Assembly: GCA_963965975.1 (NCBI GenBank)
Contig: OZ014415.1
Coordinates: 7,135,001 to 7,199,000, forward strand
Source: Xestospongia bergquistia
Taxonomy: Eukaryota > Porifera > Demospongiae > Haplosclerida > Petrosiidae
Reading direction: 5' to 3'
Length of the DNA stretch: 64,000 bases
The notes under the pieces were generated by a model that saw only the letters and a program-made list of their open reading frames with translations, was not told the DNA's origin and ran no database searches. This document shows, piece after piece, positions 11,116 to 20,512 of the stretch. The number at the start of each line of letters is the position of its first letter. The first letter of the stretch is position 1. The translations under genes were made by a program, and so were the position numbers.

Positions 11116-11347
11116 CTGTAAAAATTGATTAGTTGATTTAACCATTATTCAGTTATACAGGTTGAAATTGCAAACTTATTTTTGTTGGAAAAGTAATCAT
11201 AATACTGTTTTCATTACTAACGTACTACTGCTTATGTAGCTACATAGCCATTAATGTCATAACACATTAGTAATCAAAATAGTATTAAGTTTACTTTTTG
11301 CATATGCAACCTATATAACCATGTATTGGTTAAACCAATTTTTACAG
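11116..11347. mobile_element. MITE-like element, imperfect TIRs
   Basis: It starts CTGTAAAAATTGATTAGTTG and ends with the near complement (CCAATTTTTACAG). Inner parts pair too (ATACAGGTTG against CAACCTATATAACC). It is 232 bp and non-coding. An almost identical copy is at 40254-40485, and a related element is at 11729-11951. It has the form of a miniature inverted-repeat transposon; the family cannot be assigned. Confidence 0.6.
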
Positions 11348-11472
11348 TGATTTAGACTGTACATGTGATGAGATAGCTGTATTATAGTCAAAATTAATTG
11401 ACTACTTTTCAGTAATCTAGAATACTGAATATCAAATGTGTCCAATTTTAGGCACTATTATTGTCTTATGAC

Positions 11473-11705
11473 TAGGTCAAGAAATGGTGGGTGACTTACA
11501 AGGGGTTAAACAAAGTGGCAGCATGTATTGTATAAGTTAATAAATCCTGCTATAATGTCCATTAACAGAGGATATTGAGTTACAGATACCGGAATTGAGG
11601 ATATGGCCATGTTCTTTATAGTTCATGGATGTTCTGATATCTGTAGAGGTCTTCCTAAACCAACATTGGCAAAATTTGTTGCTAAGATACCTGATGCTAA
11701 AGAGA
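11473..11705 (+). pseudogene. Alpha-kinase C-terminal relic
   Basis: It matches the catalytic half of the kinase ORF at 19528, from GQEMVGDLQGV (11473) through the TDP-AI-equivalent, GVTDTGIE and VHGCSDICRG to KIPDA. A 4-base insertion after GSMY puts a stop in the frame near 11540, and TTGAGT replaces the EYGV region. It retains Cys at the second zinc-ligand position (HGCSDIC), unlike the ORF at 19528, which has Tyr. There is no N-terminal half nearby. Near-identical twin at 40612-40845. Confidence 0.85.
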
Positions 11706-11728
11706 GTGCATATGTATGTCACTATATA

Positions 11729-11951
11729 ATTGATTGGTTGATTTTACCACTTTTATGATTATGCAGGTTGCATGTTAAGTCAACATCATACTGTTCTAAT
11801 TCCTAATATACTATCAGATTGACTATGATACCACACTAGGAATAAAAACAGTATGGTGTTGACTTTGTACATAAAATGATATGCTATGTACATGCATGTG
11901 GTACATCCTGTATAACCATATATTGGTTAAAAAACAACTAATTAATTTTTA
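11729..11951. mobile_element. MITE-like element, second copy type
   Basis: The ends pair as inverted repeats (AATTGATTGGTTGATTTTAC at left, GGTTAAAAAAC...AATTTTTACAG at right), and the inner arms GTCAACATCATACTGTT / AACAGTATGGTGTTGAC also pair. It is non-coding, related to 11116-11347 and duplicated at about 40868-41090. A further partial end lies at about 11990-12050. Confidence 0.5.
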
Positions 11952-12344
11952 CAGTATATATATATATATATAGCTGTTATTATACTATAAAATTAAAATT
12001 GATTGGTTGATTTAACCAATATATGGTGGTTATACAGGTTGTATGTAGCAACGTTATTATATACAAAGAGTAATTGAGGATAATCAGTGTATTTATAAAC
12101 TATTTGCATGATTATGTACAGTTTGCAGAGTATGCGAACATAATTAACCATGTGATGCTGTACTTAGAGCTTGTTTATATGTGAATGCATGACTACATGT
12201 TAGTTCAACTGAATTTTATTGACCCATCAATTACAAAGATTACTTTTTGGCTTCTAATTCGCACACATACTGAGTTACACTAGTTTTGACTTTGTGGTAA
12301 GTCAGTATTGGGATGTACATCATATTATTGAAACAATAACAACC

Positions 12345-12630
12345 TTAGAGTGGATTATGTATACATGCAGTACATTACAGTGGGTTACCATAGGTTTGTA
12401 ACTTTATAGTGGGTTATAGAGTGGGTTATGTGTACAGTGAGTCACAGTAGGTTACATTAGGTTAGTGTGAGCTACAGTATGGGTATGGTAGGTTACAGTA
12501 GGTTAAAGTAGATTACAGTGAGTTTAAGTAGGTTAGGATATATGCAATGGGTTAAAGTGAGTTACAGTATGTTACAGTGTGTTACAATCAGTTACATATG
12601 TAGTAAGCTATATAGTTGGTTACAATGAGT
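12345..12630. repeat. GGTTACAGTR tandem tract
   Basis: About 25 degenerate 10-bp copies on the 3' side of the receptor at 13051. The paired tract in the duplicated block is 41565-41840, which has lost or gained a few units. Confidence 0.85.
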
Positions 12631-12909
12631 ATTGCAATCTACTACCACCAATATATAGTTAGTTTACTCCACTGTAAATCATCAGTGTAATACAGTACTG
12701 TAACCTACTTTAACCCTGTCGTGTGTATAATGTCCTGTTGTAAAATTATATTTTCTGCAGGGATTCCATAGGTAACTTCAACAATAATGACATGTTTATC
12801 TTTATACCCAAGATTCCAGTGCCTTGTTGCATTCACAGTGAGTATACATGTACAGGTACATGTAGCCAGCAAGCTAAGATGATTGTTATGACAGATATAA
12901 CAGCAACTG

Positions 12910-12915
12910 TTTATT
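12910..12915 (-). terminator. Poly(A) signal AATAAA
   Basis: TTTATT on the plus strand is AATAAA on the coding strand, 136 bp past the stop of the receptor at 13051. The other receptors have it at a very similar distance, which supports it as the real signal. Confidence 0.5.
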
Positions 12916-13050
12916 AAAAGCCATACAATTCTAAATTACAACTAATATGTTAAAAAACAAAATTTAGTTTTAAGAGTGCCACAAAAAAACTACAATAAGG
13001 TTATGTCAGCAAAGAAAGAAAAACATTTACTGAATAGTGATAAAGAAACA

Positions 13051-15714
13051 TTATTTAGGCTGTGTTGGCAATTCAGAAGTTGTTGTTTTTGCAAGCGACA
13101 AAGATGTACTTCTAGCTGCTGTACTTGCACTTTTTACATTTTGACTTGGCCACACTATCATTATAAAGACTCGTGGACCAAACAGACACACAAGAACAGC
13201 TGAAGCACTTAATTGAATGGCTAATGAGATCACAGCTGGTTGAAACTGAGCATCAGTAGCAAAATACGTTATGATAAATGCTATCCATATAAGACCCAGT
13301 GAAAATGTAGAAAATGCTACATATTTTGATTCATTAAAGTTCTGAGGAAATTGAATTGTAAAGATGGCTAGTCCATTACTTGCAATCATTAGAGCAGATA
13401 AGTACAGCATTTGTATAGCCAGTACTTCAATATGAGGTGTGGTACATTGAAGAGCAAGTGTTGGAAAGTCATCTGTATCCTGTGTATTATTAACTTGACT
13501 TTTCACCACACCAGGATGAATAACTATTAGAGATATTAGTTCCACAGCCATTTGAACTCCTACTAATATAAATGTAAGCAAAATCTGATGCATTGGTGAG
13601 ATAAACTTGGGTCTAGAAGTGATATTTTTCTGTAAAAATATACGAGCAATTCGAACAAGTTTAATAAACACAGCACAGACAATTAATGAAAAACAAAACC
13701 ATGCTCCTAATCTTTGAAGAGTACAAACAGCCAGAGAGGGTTTTGGGATAAATACAACTGTTATTAGAAAACAAAGAGTTATTCCACTTAGAAGAAGTAC
13801 CATTTGTTCTCGTCCTGATGACTTTACAATTGGTGTGTTCCAGAAATATATGAAGACTCCACTCACAAATACTATAACTAACAATATTAGTAATAATATA
13901 GCTAACAATATTAGTACAATAGACCATCCATCAGAAGGTTTAAGATATGACTCTCCAATATCTACACAACTTGTACTGCCATTAAGAGGGTTGTTGCCCC
14001 ACATGTATTGAGGACAGGTTTGACATTCTGTTGAAGTAGAGCTAACGTAATTTTGTCCAAGACAAGGATCACAGGTAACACAACAAGATGATGCCACATC
14101 ACGTTTGATTAATCCAGGATTACAAACTTGACATTGAGAGATGACTTTATAAATAATATTACCTGATTTATCAAGACCAAACTGTTGAGTGACACTTTTA
14201 TAAAAATGAAGACGTTTTCCTGATGCACTTCCATCCCAGTAACCAACATTTATTATGTCAAAATTATTACTACAATTTACACATGATGTTACCTGGTAGT
14301 TATGAATTCCATATTTGGCTTTAACATTGCCCTCTTTATCAAAATAAATTCGATTTCCAGTAGGACTTGAAAAATTAAGATTTTTGATGTATTGTAATAG
14401 ATTTTCACCATTTAACTCTAATGTTTGTCCAAGACATGTTTGGTTCTGGGGATACCATACTAACGGTTGTTGGCAGTTATCATTTAAAAAGTTATTGATT
14501 GCATGTGCTACACTATATACAGCATCAATAACAAGTGGATCAAAAAAATCTTGTTGATAATTGGGATCATCTGCAATACTTCTATTAGTACAATTAATGT
14601 TAATATTACACTTATAATAGCGCTCATAAAATTCAGTAAACCAAGGATTGCAAAAGTTAGTTGCTGGAGTAAGTTGTGAGTACTAGTCATCAAAAGAATG
14701 TACTTTCTCAGCATATGGTGCTATCCCCCATTTTCCTACAGTAATATCTGAAAAATCTGTAATCTCTGACCAAGCATTACTTGCAATCCACAAGAATCGC
14801 CTTTTTGAAATACCAGAGGTGTACAACCTTTGAACTTCTTCTAAGACACTTTTAACATGGTTAATAGAGGCAAACAAAACAACAACATTAGCAGAAGAGT
14901 TCATTAGTTTATTGGCCAATGCTGTGTAGTTAGATAATGAATAACTATCCTCAATCCCTTCGTTAATATCAATGCATAAACCATTACTTTGAGCTAGACG
15001 ATGAAACTCATCAATACCAGGTCGACCATACAAGTTATTTGAATATATAGTTGAGACATGATCCCAACCAAAATATATTATTAAGTCAATCATTCCTTGA
15101 GCTTGTTGATCATCAGGAGGAATTGTACGATAAAAGTATGTGTAGCGATCACGATTGCTTAAAATTGGAGATGTTGATAAGAAACTGATTTGAGGCATGT
15201 TGAATACACGAAAGAAGCTAGCAACTGGAATAGACACATAACTAACTATGGCACCAATAACAGCCACTACTGGAAGTTTAGTTGAACTCAAATCTGAGTC
15301 AAGACAACTTTCAAGTTCTAAACGACCACTTGAAAGCACAAGGTCAACACTTTCATCAAGAGCAATATTCTCACTTATACAAGTGTCTCTGATATCATAA
15401 CCAAGTGTTATATTAGGTAAAATCTGAGGGTCATTGTTGACAAGATCTATTGCAAAAAACATGGCTTCCATATTTTCTACACTCTTGTGTAGTAAAATCT
15501 TACCACATTTTCCACCACTTGAATTAGCTTCATGTGAATGTACTCGTAGTAACCCACCTAAAATGATGTCTTTATCTTTGTGATCTTGTATACCACTTAC
15601 TCTAGTACCTCCATCAGCTTTGAGAACATATTCAGGAAGAATGCCATAATGATACTGACCTGAACACTCAGTAAGCAAAAGAAAGTGGCAGAACAAAGCA
15701 AGAGTCCACTTCAT
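13051..15714 (-). pseudogene. Full-length class C GPCR with one in-frame TAG
   Basis: A receptor frame of 887 codons from ATG at 15714 (MKWTLALF signal peptide; more upstream codons are reached only from GTG) to the stop at 13051, with the whole family architecture. Translating every segment between 14098 and 14682, I find it open and in one frame. The single defect is TAG at 14683-14685, at the position of a Tyr in paralogues (HSFDDY in the receptor at 47744). It falls in the VFT domain near residue 344. TM1 has a small expansion: LLAILLLILLVIVFVSG instead of LLAIIGLLAVVFVSG. The tail ends SELPTQPK. Either a very young pseudogene or a null allele; readthrough is possible but nothing supports it. 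Confidence 0.9.
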
Positions 15715-15762
15715 GGTAATTACTTTGTTCACTTCCTGTCAAGTGAGATTGCATACTCTTTG

Positions 15763-15770
15763 CTTTTATA
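15763..15770 (-). promoter_or_regulatory. TATA-like box of receptor 13051-15714
   Basis: TATAAAAG on the coding strand, 49-56 bp before the ATG. Equivalent boxes lie at matching distances in front of the other receptors. Confidence 0.5.
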
Positions 15771-15869
15771 TGTTGTGATGATTTACTTTAAAGCTTTATT
15801 CAATTTTAACTCTGAAAAGATAGCATTTACTAATGGAATAAAAAGTTTGTTTACTAATGTATAAACAGG

Positions 15870-16026
15870 TATTTAGTGTAGGTGTCATGTTGGTATTTCT
15901 CATATGCATCTATTATAAGTCACTTTTGCCTAGGCAATGACACTGAATATACAGATTATAAATTTACAATTGAACATATATGATAAACACACATGAGAAA
16001 TACCAACATGACACCTACACTAAATA
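15870..16026. repeat. 34-bp perfect inverted repeat, receptor 5' flank
   Basis: Arms 15870-15903 and 15993-16026 are exact reverse complements; the arm includes GTAGGTGTCATGTTGGTATT. The spacer is 89 bp. It is the best preserved version of the inverted repeats also seen at 8878-9140 and 38667-38931. The box itself recurs singly at about 2218, 16250, 32045 and (weakly) 63630, each on the 5' side of a receptor or relic. Confidence 0.9.
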
Positions 16027-16139
16027 TAATTATGCTATCATATCGATATTAACATTTAATTTAGTATTTAAAGCAAAGATCACACCATCTTCTAATTTAC
16101 ATTAAAAGTAATTAGAAGATGGTGTGATGTTTGTATTAT

Positions 16140-17694
16140 ATATCGTATGATATTTGCTTTAAAAACTAAATTAAATGCTGACTACAAAATGATAGAATAC
16201 ATTTATTGTGATATAAAACACTTGCTTATCAACGTATGAACAAGAGCTTATCATAGGTGTCAAGTTGGTATTTCTTATGTGTATTTACCATATACTTAGT
16301 AAAACATTCACCAATTACTTCTAGTATTGATAACAGTGGCAATTAACTCTGACTTATCAAGTTGTTAAATATGTTAGTACATACATAATATATGTAATGT
16401 CTTATATATTTTAGTATGTAATGTCAAAATATCAGAACTATCTATTACTGTTGTTATACTGCTGGTATTACTACAATTAAATGCACATATTACTTTAAAG
16501 CTTTATTCAATGTTAACTCTGAAAAGATAGCATATACTATCATTAAGTGCACATATGACTTCTATCTTAATATTCTTGTAATAGTTATGATTAGTAGTGC
16601 TGATAGCTCTCCATATTATGTTTATAAGTAACAGAGATCTTTGTTATTATAATTCATGAGCAGTCAATGTCATGTTGAAGCAGTCTTCTTTTAAAGTATA
16701 ATCCTGTTAGTTTTCTTTAATGTCTATAATGTTACTCATCAAAAACTTTATATTAATACTAATTAAGTGACATATATCCATTAAAAATATCTCAAAAAGA
16801 GCTTACATGTACAAGAAACCACACATAGAAAATCAGACCCTATCATAATGGATCTTGTTTCAACATTCTTTATTTTTAAGCAACCTTAATTTATTACTCT
16901 TCAGTATTATATCAGACTACAATAACAGCTTAAAAAACTATTCAGCAATTGGAAGCTAAGTAGAATTGGAACCACTCAGTCTAGCAATACAGTGCTGACT
17001 CATGCATTGGGGAAGATCAGTTGGCATAGTATATAGCAATTTATTAACTCTTTGTTTATACAATTCCTTACAAGTCATTGTAACAGGTTATTTTTATATG
17101 CAGTCATCTGTCAGCATTGTAGTAGTATAGTGACTATATAATATGTATGTATGTGTATATGTAATGAAAAGGACAAATAAAAAACTTGATCATTCATTAC
17201 CTGCAGAGTATGGGGCGACGTTTGTATCAAAAGTGGAAAATTACCATGCTGTGCCTAATAACAGAGCATATTATAATAAATCTTGTTTCTTTATTTTAAT
17301 ATAAGTACACTATTATTCTTCTACATTAAATAAGATTTTAATAACAAAGAACATGGAAGTTTCACAGTTCCTTTCAAGATATGACTAAAAACATTTTTAG
17401 CATCTGGAAGCTAAATGGGATTATAACTACCCAGTCTAGTAAGATCAGTGCTAAGCTATACACTGGGGAAGACCAATTGGTATAGTAGTAGTACTGTCTT
17501 TGATTACACTATAATAGTGACACATCATTGTAATAGGTGTTTTCTGATCTATAGTCATAGTAGCAATAGTAGTATCATCCGGACTGTATATGTGATGAGA
17601 TATATGAAGCCAATTCTCACTAAACAAAACAAAAAAACAATGTTAGCATGCTCACACTATAGTCTCACAATAACATTAAGATAATTACAAAATG
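16140..17694. other. Spacer, third copy of repeated upstream block
   Basis: It is closely related to 9180-11110 and 38970-40250, without the 666-bp TIR insertion. A short repeat of the receptor 5' flank (TTTAAAGCTTTATTCAATGTTAACTC) appears near 16493. No coding frame is supported. Confidence 0.5.
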
Positions 17695-17880
17695 AGTTAT
17701 ATGATAGTAGCAGTTAATGTATGTAAGGTATGTGATTATTTATCATACAGTAATTTTGGGATTAAATGTCACAACAATTGTGTTTGTTGAAGGGTGATTC
17801 TCACTTGGTATATTGAATGACTTATTTGTAGGATAACTAGGAGTTGCAGTAGTGGTTATCAACACATTTTGGTATATGTG
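17695..17880 (-). pseudogene. Relic of a receptor C-terminal tail
   Basis: It matches 47700-47885, the unusual tail of the divergent receptor at 47744-50470 (minus-strand coding for the NKSFNIPSENHPPTN region), with deletions and stops. It breaks off just before TM7. Relics of the same tail recur near 24830-25040 and 25185-25265, so receptors of the divergent type once lay here too. Confidence 0.7.
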
Positions 17881-19377
17881 TGTATTCAATTCAGCCACAA
17901 AAATAAATATTGTTTACAGATAACTATATAATTGAGTTAATTTAAATTTAGTTTCTACATCATTGTCCTGAAAGAAGGTAATGTATAATTTCAATATCTT
18001 TAAAAAAATTTATACATAGCAGTAATATTATGATGATATTGAACTTATAACATTATGGCTAATTTTTGACTTATCTCTATTAAATGTTTATATCCACAAC
18101 TATAAATATAAAAACAATATATAGTATATATATACAAATAAAATATTTACTAATTCATTATTGCTGATGTATAAGAAGTAAATAAACAAACAGACTTATG
18201 GTAGAATATAAGTCATTTTAAATAACTTAACAATTGAGTAATTTTCTTAAAGTAATCATACATGCCTAATGATCAAACTATGGAGTTAGGCAATTTTATC
18301 AAAGAAAAAAAACTTCCATTTTAATATATGGCTGTATGATCAACCAGGATATTACAAATTATGATGTAATGTATGAATAAGTAATAAATATTACAACTAT
18401 ATGTAACCAATTATGAGAAGTTAAGTTACAACAGTCAGTAAAGTGACATCTACTTTAGCTCCTATACACAGATTGAGCAAGATCAATACAACATATCACT
18501 CCAATATAGTGAGAATATAGATGTAGATATGTATATTGCCATTATAGTAGCTTGTTCTGTTAAGTCAGACTCTTCATTAAGGAAACTCAATTATTCCACT
18601 ATAGAGATTTATCACTGTAGCTAGTATATAAGTGGGTGTGGTTTACATTTAACATAGAGCAAGATAACCAGTACAGTCAGTATTTGGATTGTTTTTTTAT
18701 GTAATCTCTTCCTTAGCATCACAAGCTAAAATAGTAAAATAATATACATGTTACTATTTTAGGGATAATTTATGATGTAATCCTGTGAACAGTGACATAC
18801 ATGATTTAGTAAATGAATATAGAAACACCAAAATATACTGATACAATAAATGCCATAAAATGGATGCATAGAAGATAATGGACAAATAATACCCATCCAC
18901 TCACCTTAATTATTAGAAGCAATGTACTTCTTGCCTTATAACAACTTAAATAGGGAATATCCCTAAATTATCTTTTCTAACAAATACAATTATCATGGAA
19001 TGATGATGAACAGTAAATACAAACAAAAATCATTGTGAGAGTAATAGTTAACTTCTATATCTGTCTGAGCTGAACATTAAAGGGCCAACTAAAGGATTTT
19101 AATAAGTTTTATAATAATCAAATAATATTAACTGTACTTTATGTGAAAATAATGGCATTGAACCCTTCATATGATGGAAAGAAAACTATTGTCAATACTT
19201 TTATACATTAATCAAACAATAGTTCCTTTAGGATATGAATGAATGAAGTCATTCCAATTATTATCAATCATACCAGTAATAACCCTCATAGCACCCCTGT
19301 CATTATGAAAATGTTATTCTATGATGGTTCCTGGCTAAGATTTTTCATATTCCTTGCCTATAATATAATGTATTGGA
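17881..19377. other. Spacer, no gene seen
   Basis: AT-rich DNA. Part (about 17980-18470) resembles 51985-52420, and 18770-18870 resembles the receptor-unit flank found near 5350 and 53700. No long frame and no RNA gene recognised. Confidence 0.4.
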
Positions 19378-19396
19378 TAAACATGCCCTTATATGG

Positions 19397-19404
19397 TATA
19401 AAAC
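19397..19404 (+). promoter_or_regulatory. TATA-like box of the alpha-kinase gene
   Basis: TATAAAAC lies about 125 bp before the ATG at 19528. The 150 bp from here to the ATG is conserved in the kinase relics at 4832 and 34630 and, weakly, near 30885. No transcript evidence. Confidence 0.35.
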
Positions 19405-19527
19405 TTATACATCATCAGCACCACATCATAATAATGTGCATGCATGCTATGTTTACTCAGAGTTATTACAGCTGGGGGAGTATATATATGTTAGAAATTT
19501 GCTGTGTCAAGCAAAGAATAAGTCATT

Positions 19528-20274
19528 ATGTCTGAGAATACAACATTTGATTCAGATTCATTTGCTCAAGGCCGATTTCGATATGCTTATAAAGGAAATT
19601 GGACTAACCCACCTTCTAAAGCAGGTCAGCTTTGTGTCATCAAGAAGTTTAAAAATTCTTACACCTGGGAGGGAACAGGAGGGGACACTACAATGAAAAT
19701 ATATTCAAAAGCTCAAGAATATGCAAATAATTTTCATGGAGGAAGAGTTGAGGTTACCAATTGCAATGTTCATGCAGTAACAAAAAGTGCAAATGCTCCT
19801 AGAAGAATAAGACTAGGGGAATATGTTGTTGCTAAAGAGTATCTTGAAGGGGATTTCAAGAAGTGGTGTAATAATTATGGTTACATATCAAAGGAAGCAA
19901 GAGGGGAAGACTACATTTTGCCATCCTTTATGCATTGGAGTTGGATTCATAATAAAGGTCAAGAAATGGTGGGTGATTTACAAGGGGTTAAACAAGGTGG
20001 CAGCATGTATAAGTTAACAGATCCTGCTATAATGTCCATTAACAGAGAATATGGAGTTACAGATACTGGAATTGAGGGTATGGCCATGGTCTTTTTAGTT
20101 CATGGATATTCTGATATCTGTAGAGGCTTTCCTAAACCAACATTAGCACAATTTGTTGGTAAGATACCTGATGATATGATGCACCAAGCATTGGCATTTC
20201 AACAGCTGTCAGCAAGAGGAAAAACATATAGTCATGAGATGAAATTTTCAGATCCTGAGATAACAATGCCATGA
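19528..20274 (+). CDS. Alpha-kinase domain protein, C-terminus replaced
   Basis: A 248-residue single-exon ORF consisting almost only of an atypical alpha-kinase (MHCK/eEF2K/TRPM7 type) domain, a Ser/Thr kinase fold. N-lobe: FAQGRFRYAYKG (12-23), lysine motif CVIKKF (36-41), AKEYLEG with Glu104. C-lobe: HWSW with His136, GDLQGV with Asp150, KLTDP (162-166) with the presumed catalytic Asp165, then GVTDTGIEG. Zinc site: His136, His192 and Cys198 are present, but the expected Cys two residues after His192 is Tyr194 (HGYSDIC); relics at 11473 and 40612 have Cys there. The last residues (SDPEITMP) do not match the C-terminus at 26082; from about 20247 the DNA is receptor 3' flank, so the end was replaced by recombination. 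It converges on receptor 20513-23179. Activity is uncertain. Confidence 0.75.
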   Translation: MSENTTFDSDSFAQGRFRYAYKGNWTNPPSKAGQLCVIKKFKNSYTWEGTGGDTTMKIYSKAQEYANNFHGGRVEVTNCNVHAVTKSANAPRRIRLGEYVVAKEYLEGDFKKWCNNYGYISKEARGEDYILPSFMHWSWIHNKGQEMVGDLQGVKQGGSMYKLTDPAIMSINREYGVTDTGIEGMAMVFLVHGYSDICRGFPKPTLAQFVGKIPDDMMHQALAFQQLSARGKTYSHEMKFSDPEITMP

Positions 20275-20357
20275 TGCAATTATCATCACAGTGAGTAATA
20301 CATGTATATGTAGCCTGTAAGCTAAGATAATTATTATAACAGATATAGCAACAACTT

Positions 20358-20363
20358 TTTATT
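20358..20363 (-). terminator. Poly(A) signal AATAAA
   Basis: 150 bp past the stop of receptor 20513-23179, within a flank conserved among the receptor units. Confidence 0.55.
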
Positions 20364-20512
20364 AAAAGTCACACAACTCTAAATTACAAGTCATATGTAT
20401 CACCTTTAAAAGGTAAAATAAAAATTAAGGGAGTAACAAAATAAGCTACATTGAGATTATGCCAGTAAAGTAACAAAGACATAAACATTTACTGAATTGT
20501 GGTAAAGTAATA

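Noticed and set aside
17448-17684. 78-codon plus-strand frame in repeated spacer
   Set aside because: The two other copies of the same spacer do not keep the frame open.
19373-19696. 107-codon frame overlapping the kinase start
   Set aside because: Out-of-frame overlap with the alpha-kinase ORF; the kinase frame has the recognisable domain.
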